DNA from: Paraburkholderia saeva
GTDB taxonomy: Bacteria > Pseudomonadota > Gammaproteobacteria > Burkholderiales > Burkholderiaceae
Length of the DNA stretch: 64,000 bases
Reading direction: 5' to 3'
NCBI RefSeq assembly: GCF_907164555.1
Contig: NZ_CAJQZC010000002.1
Span: forward strand, 62,001-126,000
In this document: positions 1 through 8,018 of the stretch, piece after piece
Position numbering within the stretch: the first letter of the stretch is position 1
How the letters are laid out: every line of letters begins with the position of its first letter
The notes under the pieces: generated by a model
The model's input: only the letters and a program-made list of their open reading frames with translations
Database searches by the model: none
What the model was told of the DNA's origin: nothing
Position numbers and translations under genes: made by a program

Positions 1-1306
1 CGAGTCCGGACGCATTCGAGGCGTCATACAGCGTGACCGACCAGAACAGGGCGGCGGGAATGTCCGGCGGCAACGTCACCTTATAGGTTTGTCCACCCAC
101 AAGTGGTCGACCTGCGTCATCGTTAAACGCGATCATGTAAAACGCGCCCTTGCCGGGCGTCATGGACACCATGCCTGGACTGATCGAGTAGTAATCGGTA
201 AAGAACCAGACTCGCGCATCCAGATCGCGATAGCCACCGCTATTTGACGTGAAGCCCAGATCGTTGACGGCGTTCGGCCAACGCGACGAGACGTTGTTGA
301 CCGGGTTCACCCATTGCCGGTCCTTGTACACGCGAATGTCATTGTCGCCTTGCAGGCCAATCACACGACTCGTCTTGTAGCCTGTCTTCGCGGCATCGTC
401 CAAAATCTTCCGGGCGTGGGGGTCCGGTTCGAACGGTTTGTCTTTCGTGATGCCGAGGCCGGCGAGCATGCCCATCCAATCAGGATCGGCGAGATTGCTG
501 CCTTCCGTATCCACCAGATACTTGAGATCCTTGAAGGCGCTCGCGTCGCTTCGCGGCAGCATGTTGTGCGGCGAACCCGATGCATCGAAGAATTTCATCT
601 TTTCCGCAGAGTCCTTCTTGCCCAGTGGATATATAGCGGATTGCTTGAGCAAATCGACTGCCGGAGTGATGTTGTCCAGCGACTGATAGAACGAGCGCAG
701 GAAAATGAAAATGTTGTTGGTCCCCGAACGGTACACGTAGTAGCCCGAAGGCACCTCGCCCGAATAACCGGGCGGAAGGATCAGGAACTTGCCGCCCGCC
801 CCACCGTCTGGCCCAGGCAGGCCAACGTCGCCAAAATACGCAGTGCCGTTGATCTGTGGCCCGGGAATCGGACGTTGCCACATATCGAGGAGAATCCCCT
901 GCAGCTTCGGCGGCGCTTCGAACACCAGCGGTCCCGTATCGGCAAGATTGACGAACGACATCCCGTAAATTAGATCAGAGTTCGGCGTGGTGATGAGGGT
1001 TTTCGCATCCAGCCGTTTGGCCCAGATCGCCATCGTACTGTAGCCCGTGCCGTAGGCCTGCGCGAAGCCGTCGCGCATACCCATGGTGTTAAGCAGTGGC
1101 ATGGCCCACAGATAGGTCTGCGTCGCTCGCTGGAACAGCAGTTCGTCTGTCAGAGCGCTGGCCGTCTCCGGCGTCGGACGACCCTGGACAAAAGCGCTAT
1201 TCGCGAGCGCGTCGAAACGGCTCGTCTGCGCGTACGAAAGAACTGGAAACGTTGACGCGACGAGCAGTGCAATCAGCGTGTGCCAACTTGCAGATTTCTT
1301 CGGCAT
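1..1306 (-). CDS. DUF1254/DUF1214 family protein, 3' end beyond window
   Basis: Reading leftward from ATG at 1306, the frame stays open to the window edge, so the C-terminus is missing. The start MPKKSASWHTLIALLVAS followed by Ala-Gln looks like a Sec signal peptide, so export is predicted. It then shows family landmarks: TQTYLWAMPLLNT, TTPNSDLIYGMSF (DUF1254) and, near the edge, LFWSVTLYDASNASGL (DUF1214). The function of these exported proteins is unknown. It lies 18 bp downstream of another DUF1254 gene on the same strand, so co-transcription is likely. It is much less like the 1325-2803 and 8019-9545 copies than those two are like each other. Confidence 0.85.
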   Translation of the reverse strand, partial: MPKKSASWHTLIALLVASTFPVLSYAQTSRFDALANSAFVQGRPTPETASALTDELLFQRATQTYLWAMPLLNTMGMRDGFAQAYGTGYSTMAIWAKRLDAKTLITTPNSDLIYGMSFVNLADTGPLVFEAPPKLQGILLDMWQRPIPGPQINGTAYFGDVGLPGPDGGAGGKFLILPPGYSGEVPSGYYVYRSGTNNIFIFLRSFYQSLDNITPAVDLLKQSAIYPLGKKDSAEKMKFFDASGSPHNMLPRSDASAFKDLKYLVDTEGSNLADPDWMGMLAGLGITKDKPFEPDPHARKILDDAAKTGYKTSRVIGLQGDNDIRVYKDRQWVNPVNNVSSRWPNAVNDLGFTSNSGGYRDLDARVWFFTDYYSISPGMVSMTPGKGAFYMIAFNDDAGRPLVGGQTYKVTLPPDIPAALFWSVTLYDASNASGL

Positions 1307-1324
1307 GATTTCTCCGGGCGCGGA

Positions 1325-2803
1325 TTAGTTGACCTTCTCGGCTGCGGGCGGCGTCCACTTGCCTTCCAGTACTTCTGCTTTGGGCCAGTAGGTACGCTGA
1401 TACAGCGAAAAGTCGCCTTTCGGTGCCGGTATCCAGTTCGATTCCTTGTCTGGACCAGGCGACTCATTCTGCACGTAAAGGGTCAGTGAGCCGTCGGCGT
1501 TGTACTTCAGATTCTTGTTCTTCGTGCCAAGCGAATAGCGGTTAAGCGAATTGGGTTCGAAAAGGTGATGCTCGTTATAGACCGTAAGCGACCAGAAGCC
1601 GTTGACTGGCGGCAGCTTCTTATAGGTCACCGTATAGTGGTTCGCACCGTTGAGCCGGCCGCCGTTGCCGTCGACATCCAGGTAAAAGTATCGCGTCTCT
1701 TCGGGGCGATTGACGTACATGTTCGAACGCGAAACCGCCGTGCGCGTCGCGTAGTCGTATCCGAAACGTCCTCCGTTGGGTGCCGTCGTCCAGCCATTGC
1801 GCACCGGAATACCGTTGTTACTGAACTGGAAGAGCGGCCCGACGAGATTCTTCTCGGCATCGACGGCGACCTGCTTCAGCTCTTCCTTGATGGCGGGGTC
1901 TTTCGCCGCCGCATCCAGAACCGACTTCATCTGCGCGTACAGCGCTTCTTCGCCCGGCAACGGCGGCACTTCGCGCAGGACGTCGGGCAACTCGTCAAAG
2001 AATGTTTCCGGGTCAACCCATTTTGTCTCGCCTTCGCCCTGCTGCGCCGGGGCGGGGAACGTAGGCACCTTCGCCCAGTCCTTGGTCTGTGCCTTGCCCG
2101 TGTATTTGCTGAGCGGATAGATCATGATCCTGTCGAGTACAGGCTGTATTGCCTTGCGATCCTCGTCGGTATCGTCCATGAAGATGCGGGGCGCCATGCC
2201 GATCAGATCCGTCGGCGAATGGAACACCCTGGTGATGCCTTCGGGAATGGTGCCCTTCCAGTTCGGGCCGACCACCATGTAGATCCCCGGCCGGGTCCCG
2301 TATTGCTTACCGAGGCCGCCGAAACTATTGCTGCGCGCATCATAGAAGGCATACACCCAAAACCGTTTGCCGAAATCCGGCACCTGAATGATGACCGGAT
2401 CCTTATCCACGGCCGCAAAGCCGAAGCCGTATACCACGTCCTGATTCGGGCAGGTGACGAAGCGCTCCTCAGGCGCAATGTAGTCCGTCAGCATCGTGAT
2501 GTAGCCAGTTGGCGCGACAGGCAGGATGCCGCCGAGCCGACCGGGCTCCGGCGACTTGTTGAATGTCGCGCGCCGGTGACGTGCGTTGATCAGCGGCCAG
2601 CCCCAGAGATACGCCATGCGCCCAACTGTGGCCACGTAGTCTTTCGTCATGACGATGCCCGCCGTTGGCGGGCTGACATCTGTGCTCGCCGGAATCGGCA
2701 TGGTTTGCTGGGCGTGTGCGAAACTAGCTGTACTGGCTACCAGCAACGCGATAACACTGCGTCCCAATGTTTGGGTTGCACTGCGCGAAACGTTGACGCT
2801 CAC
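1325..2803 (-). CDS. Exported DUF1254/DUF1214 family protein
   Basis: A 492-residue protein starting at GTG (2803), with GGGAG six bases upstream. A signal peptide ends near AHAQ (residue ~31). The DUF1254 half contains RMAYLWGWPLIN, FVTCPNQDVVYGFGF and VPDFGKRFWVYAFYDAR; the DUF1214 half contains NGFWSLTVYNEHHLF, NRYSLGTKN and SNWIPAP. The full two-domain length is present. No biochemical role is established for the family, so none is assigned. It is close by eye to the protein at 8019-9545, which suggests a duplication that left copies on opposite strands around the AraC gene. Confidence 0.9.
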   Translation of the reverse strand: MSVNVSRSATQTLGRSVIALLVASTASFAHAQQTMPIPASTDVSPPTAGIVMTKDYVATVGRMAYLWGWPLINARHRRATFNKSPEPGRLGGILPVAPTGYITMLTDYIAPEERFVTCPNQDVVYGFGFAAVDKDPVIIQVPDFGKRFWVYAFYDARSNSFGGLGKQYGTRPGIYMVVGPNWKGTIPEGITRVFHSPTDLIGMAPRIFMDDTDEDRKAIQPVLDRIMIYPLSKYTGKAQTKDWAKVPTFPAPAQQGEGETKWVDPETFFDELPDVLREVPPLPGEEALYAQMKSVLDAAAKDPAIKEELKQVAVDAEKNLVGPLFQFSNNGIPVRNGWTTAPNGGRFGYDYATRTAVSRSNMYVNRPEETRYFYLDVDGNGGRLNGANHYTVTYKKLPPVNGFWSLTVYNEHHLFEPNSLNRYSLGTKNKNLKYNADGSLTLYVQNESPGPDKESNWIPAPKGDFSLYQRTYWPKAEVLEGKWTPPAAEKVN

Positions 2804-2848
2804 TATTTTCTCCCTGGATTTTGGCCGAGGGCCGTCGGCGCCATGGAT

Positions 2849-3118
2849 TCAGTCGACACGAAATTGCTCTCGATTCTTTCCTCTGATCCAGTTGGGCGGA
2901 CGCCCCATTCCATTCCACGTTTCCCCCGTTTCGGGATGGCGATACCTTACGAGATCCGACAGATCCGGGCCGAAGAGCTGGTCCGGGTTGATACCGTAAT
3001 CCCTGATCTTGCGACGCATGTCGCTGATAATCTGGCGCAATTCCTGGCGGCGCAACTGCTCCGCTTCGGCCTCCAGGGCACGAATGCGTTCCTTGATTTG
3101 ACGGTAGTTTTCAGCCAT
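2849..3118 (-). CDS. H-NS family nucleoid-associated protein (short form)
   Basis: An 89-residue protein. Residues 1-45 are a charged coiled coil (IKERIRALEAEAEQLRRQE), as in H-NS oligomerisation domains. The C-terminus carries YRHPETGETWNGMGRPPNWI, matching the H-NS DNA-binding signature in which TW-x-G-x-GR-x-P-x-W binds AT-rich minor grooves. It would act on the nucleoid as a silencer of AT-rich or acquired DNA. It is divergent from the AraC gene (95 bp between starts) and just upstream of the DUF1254 pair at 1-2803, so silencing of this accessory block is plausible but inferred. GAGG lies about 9 bases before the ATG. Confidence 0.85.
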   Translation of the reverse strand: MAENYRQIKERIRALEAEAEQLRRQELRQIISDMRRKIRDYGINPDQLFGPDLSDLVRYRHPETGETWNGMGRPPNWIRGKNREQFRVD

Positions 3119-3172
3119 GAATTTGGCCTCGACTTCGTGGTGTACAACTTAAGATAGCGATGTCCCGAGGTG

Positions 3173-3203
3173 GGCGTTATCCAAAAAGCGAAATCTTTGC
3201 GGA
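3173..3203 (+). promoter_or_regulatory. Candidate AraC-protein operator, copy 1
   Basis: The core ATCCAAAAAGCGAAATCTTT (3179-3198) ends just before the ATG of the AraC gene at 3213 and overlaps its Shine-Dalgarno region. The same motif recurs in opposite orientation downstream of the gene (4274-4303). A motif at both ends of a regulator gene suggests its own binding site and autoregulation; that is inference. Confidence 0.4.
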
Positions 3204-3212
3204 GAATTTTCC

Positions 3213-4202
3213 ATGCCATTTGAGTCAACCTATTTGCGACACACCTATTCGGGCTTTGAGCCGGCGCAGGCCTTCAATGTCGTCTATGGCGGAAGTTTTG
3301 AGCACCGTCTTCTCTCTTCGAAGTGCGCGACCATGGTGCATCAACGTCTGACGTTCGGTGAGATCAGGCTGGAAACCGGCTGCTACGACTTTCCGGTGAT
3401 TGCCCGGGGCAGCATGCCGCGCGATGCAATATGCATAGGCTTCATGGCAGAGGGCGGTGACGTTACCCGGTACAACACCGTTTCTATCGGTGAGGAAGAT
3501 ATTCAGATCTACCCCGCAGGTGTGGAGCTTCTTTATCATGCCTCGGCGTCATCTCGCTGGATCAACTTCACAATTCCGGAAGAGCGCCTTCAGGAAACAG
3601 CGGTGGCCCGAACAGGGCGACCGCTGGAATTGCCAGGCCGCTTCGCTAGTTCAGTGCGCCTTCGAGCCGGCGGCCGCGCTGCTCTCACATGCCTGGCCGA
3701 CGATGCAATGGGAATCGCAAGATCGCTAGAACCCACGGGCGGCATCGCCGCCGAACTGGCGACCGAAATGTGTCAGTCGATGACGGCAGGATACGTCGAT
3801 GCGCTGGCCGCTGCGCCGCCTGTGTGCACGTCAGACGGGTCGGTCACCGAACAACGCCATCATCATCTGATCCTCGCATGCGAGCGGCTGGTCATGTCTG
3901 ATGAGGCCGATATAACGCTTTCGGAGATTGCCCAACGAAGCGGATACAGTCTGCGCGCTCTCCAGCTGATTTTTCGCCGCAGCGTGGGCATGACACCGGG
4001 CCGATGGTTTCTGAACGCCCGACTGAACGGCGCATTGCGCGACCTGCTGGTCGCGGGGCCGACTTGTACCGTTGCCGACGTCGCGTTCCGATGGGGTTTT
4101 CGCCATATGTCGCGGTTCTCGGAGCAGTATCGCAAGGTCTTTGGTGAATTGCCGGGCAGGACTTTAATCCGCTCTCGTGAACGGCACGAGTTTGTCCGCT
4201 AA
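3213..4202 (+). CDS. AraC-family transcriptional regulator
   Basis: A 329-residue regulator. Residues ~1-190 form an AraC-type N-terminal domain (IRLETGCYDFPVIARG, SIGEEDIQIYPAGVELLY), probably for ligand sensing and dimerisation. Residues ~215-320 form the double helix-turn-helix: DITLSEIAQRSGYSLRALQ and CTVADVAFRWGFRHMSRFSE, the latter matching the second AraC helix-turn-helix signature. It is divergent from the H-NS-like gene and followed by the truncated membrane gene and the transporter gene. GCGGAGA precedes the ATG by about 8 bases. Targets are unknown; the DUF1254 and outer-membrane genes around it are obvious candidates. Confidence 0.9.
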   Translation: MPFESTYLRHTYSGFEPAQAFNVVYGGSFEHRLLSSKCATMVHQRLTFGEIRLETGCYDFPVIARGSMPRDAICIGFMAEGGDVTRYNTVSIGEEDIQIYPAGVELLYHASASSRWINFTIPEERLQETAVARTGRPLELPGRFASSVRLRAGGRAALTCLADDAMGIARSLEPTGGIAAELATEMCQSMTAGYVDALAAAPPVCTSDGSVTEQRHHHLILACERLVMSDEADITLSEIAQRSGYSLRALQLIFRRSVGMTPGRWFLNARLNGALRDLLVAGPTCTVADVAFRWGFRHMSRFSEQYRKVFGELPGRTLIRSRERHEFVR

Positions 4203-4273
4203 AGCGTCATCGCGACGTCAAGACAGTCAAAAGGTGGTTGACCGTCTCGAACCGGCATAAGCGGCGATCGTTT

Positions 4274-4303
4274 CGCAACGATTTCGCTTTTCGGATACCG
4301 CCT
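4274..4303 (-). promoter_or_regulatory. Candidate AraC-protein operator, copy 2 (inverted)
   Basis: On the minus strand this reads GGCGGTATCC then GAAAAGCGAAATCGTTGCG. It matches copy 1 (3173-3203) over about 30 bases with a few differences. It lies in the 221-bp gap between the AraC gene and the truncated membrane gene, where it could control downstream transcription. The binding factor is not shown by sequence alone. Confidence 0.4.
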
Positions 4304-4423
4304 TTGACAGCTTCGAACTACGTTACCTCTGGACAGGCAGCATTGGTGAAGGCGAGGCAATACCGTCAGAGCCAACCGGGCCGCAATCGCGCGGAACCAC
4401 AGCGGGTCGACGAGGCGAAGATC

Positions 4424-4639
4424 ATGAGTAAATTCAGGGAAAAGATCGGGCATGAATTCATCAAGGTGCTTCCGCCCACGATTTTCTTTTTTGTCATTTT
4501 GCACATCGTCGCCCTCATCCGTGCGCTCATGATCCGTGGCACGGGCGTGTCGCTAGCCTCCAACACCGCCGTCGGGTCGCACCCAAACCGCCTCGAAAAT
4601 GCACGGGAAGCGTACTCGCTGCGAGAGAGATGCAAATGA
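4424..4639 (+). pseudogene. Truncated conserved membrane protein
   Basis: The N-terminus MSKFREKIGHEFIKVLPP, a membrane helix (TIFFFVILHIVALIRALMI) and RGTGVSL resemble, from memory, a widespread membrane protein of roughly 110-130 residues with several more hydrophobic segments. Here that similarity stops around residue 48. The frame continues as unrelated charged sequence (HPNRLENAREAYSLRER) and ends at TGA 4637-4639, giving 71 codons. It runs directly into the start of the transporter gene. A deletion that joined the 5' part of this gene to the leader of the next is the simplest reading. Confidence 0.5.
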
Positions 4640-5448
4640 TGCTATTCGGTTGGCCAGGAAAAAGATCGGGGTGCTTCGCCGCGGCGCTGGTTGCGTCCAT
4701 GCCCGCGTACTCTCAAAGTGATTCGGACCTCGCGAAGCAACTGAGCAATCCGGTTGCCGCATTGATCAGCGTACCGTTCCAGTTCAATTACGACGGCAAT
4801 ATCGGTCCAAACCGGGACGGAGACAAATACCTGCTGAACTTCCAGCCCGTCATCCCATTTCGGCTGAACGAGAACTGGAATCTTATTTCGCGCACCATCG
4901 TTCCGGTGGTTTCGCAAAGCAATATCGCCCCGGGATCCGGTTCACAAACCGGGTTAGGTGACGTCGTTCAGAGTTTTTTCTTTTCGCCTTCGAAACCGAC
5001 AGCAAACGGACTTATCTGGGGCGTAGGCCCTGCGCTTCTATTGCCAACCGACACTGACCGCCAGCTCGGAGCCGAAAAATGGGGCGCCGGACCTACAGCG
5101 GTTCTGCTCTGGCAGGCGAATGGCTGGACCTACGGTGCGCTCGCCAATCATATCTGGTCGTTTGCAGGTGACGGCAACCGGTCGGGCGTCAGCTCGACAT
5201 TCCTGCAGCCCTTTCTCAACTACACAACGAAGGATGCGTGGACTTTTGGCCTGAATACGGAATCAACCTATGACTGGAATCGTCACCAATGGTCGACCCC
5301 GATCAATGCGACTGTCAGCAAACTGCTCAAGTTTGGGAAACAGCCAGTCAGTATAGGTGGGGGCGTGCGCTATTGGGCGGCCAGTCCCGATTCCGGGCCT
5401 CATGGATGGGGTGCACGTTTAGTGGTTACCTTGCTCTTTCCCAAATGA
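4636..5448 (+). CDS. Outer-membrane transporter-like protein
   Basis: A ~270-residue exported protein. I chose ATG 4636 because GAGAGAG (4623-4629) lies six bases upstream; ATGs at 4630 and 4639 are in frame too. The signal peptide ends near AYSQ. The body has alternating polar/hydrophobic strands rich in aromatic residues (NENWNLISRTIVPVV, GLIWGVGPALLLPTDT, VSIGGGVRYWA) and ends in LVVTLLFPK, a beta-barrel-like C-terminus. This resembles proteins annotated as transporter or MetA-pathway-of-phenol-degradation family. The substrate is unknown. It follows the truncated membrane gene with a short overlap. Confidence 0.75.
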   Translation: MMLFGWPGKRSGCFAAALVASMPAYSQSDSDLAKQLSNPVAALISVPFQFNYDGNIGPNRDGDKYLLNFQPVIPFRLNENWNLISRTIVPVVSQSNIAPGSGSQTGLGDVVQSFFFSPSKPTANGLIWGVGPALLLPTDTDRQLGAEKWGAGPTAVLLWQANGWTYGALANHIWSFAGDGNRSGVSSTFLQPFLNYTTKDAWTFGLNTESTYDWNRHQWSTPINATVSKLLKFGKQPVSIGGGVRYWAASPDSGPHGWGARLVVTLLFPK

Positions 5449-5622
5449 GGCCACGATCCCCGCATGCAGTTGGCAAGAGCCTTTGTGTCGCCTGAACACA
5501 ATACGAGGCATTTTTGATGGGCAAAGTTTTCCCACAATGAGGGGGCGAAGGCAACGATACCCGTCGCTGCCGGCTGCCTGGAGTCTGAACATCCAGACTA
5601 GCATTCTTAGCGGAGACATTGC

Positions 5623-6384
5623 ATGGCTGCATTCGTTGATCATCCAGCAATCCTGTTTGTGGTGCTGCTTGCGGTTTTTGTCGCCGCGTCGGCCTTGGGT
5701 GCCTTTGTGTCAAGGCACGTTGCCCCACTTCCCGACGATGCACGGGAAGACTTTAATGTAGTCCAGACGTCCACGCTGACGTTGCTCGCGCTGCTTATCG
5801 GCTTCAGTCTCTCGATGGCCGTGAACCGCTACGACCAGCGCAAAAATCTTGAGGAAAATGAAGCGAACGCGATCGGCACAGAATACGTGAGGGCGGATCT
5901 TATTGACGCGCAGACGCGCATCGCAATGAAGGCCGCTCTGGTCCGGTATACGCAGCTAAGACTCGACGACTATAAGACGCGAGATTCAAACGACCTTGCG
6001 CGCATTAACCGCGACACCGCGGGGCTTCAGTCCGAATTATGGCGCCTGGCCGCTCAGGTCGCCGGAGACAAGCCGACGCCTGTCGCGGCCATCGTCGCCA
6101 CCGGGATGAACGACGTGCTTAACTCGCAAGACTATTCCGAGGCCGCACGGATTAACCATATTCCCATTGGCGCCTGGATCCTGATGATTCTTATCGCGGT
6201 GTTCGGTTGTGCCGTGCAGGGCTACGGCGCGAAAGGAGGTGCACGCAGAGGACTGTTCACGATCCTTCCCGTGACAGTCGCGCTTTCGCTAGCTCTCATA
6301 GCTGATATTGACAGCCCGAGAGGTGGAATCATCCACGTCCAGCCCCAGAATCTCTCGAGACTTCTCCAATCGTTGCAGAAGTAA
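5623..6384 (+). CDS. DUF4239 (bestrophin-like) membrane protein
   Basis: A 253-residue inner-membrane protein. It has an N-terminal helix (ILFVVLLAVFVAASALGAFV), a second hydrophobic stretch (TLTLLALLIGFSLSMAVN) running into RYDQRKNLEENEANAIGTEY, which is the DUF4239 signature, and two C-terminal helices (GAWILMILIAVFGCAVQG; LPVTVALSLALIADIDSPRGG). GGAG lies seven bases before the ATG. The domain is distantly bestrophin-like, and ion transport has been proposed but not shown for bacterial members. A small inverted repeat AGTCTG-N6-CAGACT (5582-5599) sits just upstream. Confidence 0.85.
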   Translation: MAAFVDHPAILFVVLLAVFVAASALGAFVSRHVAPLPDDAREDFNVVQTSTLTLLALLIGFSLSMAVNRYDQRKNLEENEANAIGTEYVRADLIDAQTRIAMKAALVRYTQLRLDDYKTRDSNDLARINRDTAGLQSELWRLAAQVAGDKPTPVAAIVATGMNDVLNSQDYSEAARINHIPIGAWILMILIAVFGCAVQGYGAKGGARRGLFTILPVTVALSLALIADIDSPRGGIIHVQPQNLSRLLQSLQK

Positions 6385-6593
6385 GGTTAGTCAGAATATC
6401 GACACCAAACATCTCTCTCCCGCTCCCGCGATATCGCAAAGCGGTCCGTTTCATTGAACTTGAAAGATCGTCAGTATGCACAGCGCTACGTGGCCTGTCG
6501 CAAGAAATACGGCGTGATGTTTATCGACAGGTAACAGTCAGACGTGGGCTTTCCCACGCGATGCGTATTCAATTCAATTAGCTGGAGAACAAC

Positions 6594-7952
6594 ATGAAAA
6601 TGTCGAAGTGGATTTTTTCCTGTATCGCGGCTGCGTCAATTACGTTGGGCATCGTTGCCTGCGGTTCGTCCGGTAAAGCGCCAGAAAAAGGTGCGATCGC
6701 AAGCGGCGCTGTCCCGACGGATGACCAGATCGTGTCCGCGTGGGACTATCTTTACGGACGCTACCTGGTGTTGCAGCAGGAAAATCACGACATCAACGTC
6801 GAGAAAGTCGGCTATAACAGGATCAAATACAATCCGCTCGGTTCGGCCCAGTTTGTGAATCCGAACCTCGATGTCGCCTATCTTGAGGCATGGCTCGCAG
6901 CGGACAATAACCACGCCGTTATCCTCAACGTGCCCCGGGTCACGGGTCGTTACTACACGGCCCAATTGCTCGACGGTTGGGGCGAGGTAATCACCAATAT
7001 CAATGAGCGAACCTACCCCGACCATCCGTACGGAAAGTTTGCGCTGGTAATCAAAGGCACCAATCCCCCAGTGCCGGCTGATGCCATCAAGATTGAGCTC
7101 CCTTCTCCCAAAGCGAAGTTGCTGGCACGGGTAGAACTTAAGGGCTCTCCAAAAACTGCAGCGCGGTTGCAGCATGAGTTCACTGTAGACGCCTCACCCG
7201 AAATCAGAATTGATCCGCCCTTTGCCGTGCCGACGTTTACTCCAGCGACCCCAATCCGTGTGGAAATTTTCGACCGCGTAAGCGAAGTGCTTGCTACCTG
7301 TCCGGACCCCATGCCGAAGGCGCCGGAATTTCAGGCAATGGCAAGCAACGTTGCCCGCTACGTGAAGAGTAGCGATTCGGCCCGGACGCGGGTCGACGAC
7401 CTGATCAGGACGAGGGCGATTCCTGAGTTCCTTGCGGGGACCAAGGGCTTCGGTACGCAGAAGGGCGGCTGGTCCGTCAGTTATGTGGTGGGAAAGTTTG
7501 GCGACGACGTGATGGCACGTGACATTATCAATTACGGTGGCCTCTGGGCGAATGTCACCAGCGAGGCAATCTATTTTGTGGGCCAGAAAGACGGCGATGG
7601 GCAGCTACTTGATGGCAGCCGAACATATGAAATCCAGTTTCCGAAAGGCGGAAGGCCGGATGCACATGTTGACGGCTTCTGGTCGGTCACGCTGTACAGC
7701 GTGCCTGACTATCGCGTGGTGCCAAATCCAATACACCGCTATAACCTGAATAACGTGTCCCATCTGAAGGCGAATGCGGACGGTAGCACCAGCATCTGGT
7801 TGGCACCTAAGCGGCCGCAGCATGTACCGCAAAGCAATTGGCTGCCCACGCCTGCGGGAAAAGGATTCTCGTTGAATTTCCGCGCGTATGTACCGAAGCA
7901 GGAAGTCCTGCAGGGGGAATGGTTTCCGCCGGCTATTACGCTGGTGCAATAG
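6594..7952 (+). CDS. DUF1254/DUF1214 family lipoprotein
   Basis: A 452-residue protein with a lipobox near residue 23 (GIVAC then GSSG), so it is predicted to be lipid-anchored, unlike the other three DUF1254 copies here. DUF1254 signs are SAWDYLYGRYLVLQQEN and FVNPNLDVAYLEAW; DUF1214 signs are VDGFWSVTLYS, IHRYNLNNVSHLK and SNWLPTPAGKGFSLNFRAY. GGAG lies six bases before the ATG. It starts a probable two-gene operon with 8019-9545. Family function is unknown. Confidence 0.88.
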   Translation: MKMSKWIFSCIAAASITLGIVACGSSGKAPEKGAIASGAVPTDDQIVSAWDYLYGRYLVLQQENHDINVEKVGYNRIKYNPLGSAQFVNPNLDVAYLEAWLAADNNHAVILNVPRVTGRYYTAQLLDGWGEVITNINERTYPDHPYGKFALVIKGTNPPVPADAIKIELPSPKAKLLARVELKGSPKTAARLQHEFTVDASPEIRIDPPFAVPTFTPATPIRVEIFDRVSEVLATCPDPMPKAPEFQAMASNVARYVKSSDSARTRVDDLIRTRAIPEFLAGTKGFGTQKGGWSVSYVVGKFGDDVMARDIINYGGLWANVTSEAIYFVGQKDGDGQLLDGSRTYEIQFPKGGRPDAHVDGFWSVTLYSVPDYRVVPNPIHRYNLNNVSHLKANADGSTSIWLAPKRPQHVPQSNWLPTPAGKGFSLNFRAYVPKQEVLQGEWFPPAITLVQ

Positions 7953-8018
7953 ACCGACGCACTGCTTTTTCGCAAAGTGAAACTATCGAGGCAACGACTT
8001 TAACCGCGAGGCTTGACT

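Noticed and set aside
1565..3157. Long plus-strand frame opposite the DUF1254 and H-NS genes
   Set aside because: It is antisense to clear genes, highly Arg/His-rich and without motifs; a high-GC shadow frame.
4199..4504. Minus-strand 101-codon frame downstream of the AraC gene
   Set aside because: No ribosome site or motif, and it runs antisense to the truncated membrane gene, whose N-terminus looks protein-like.
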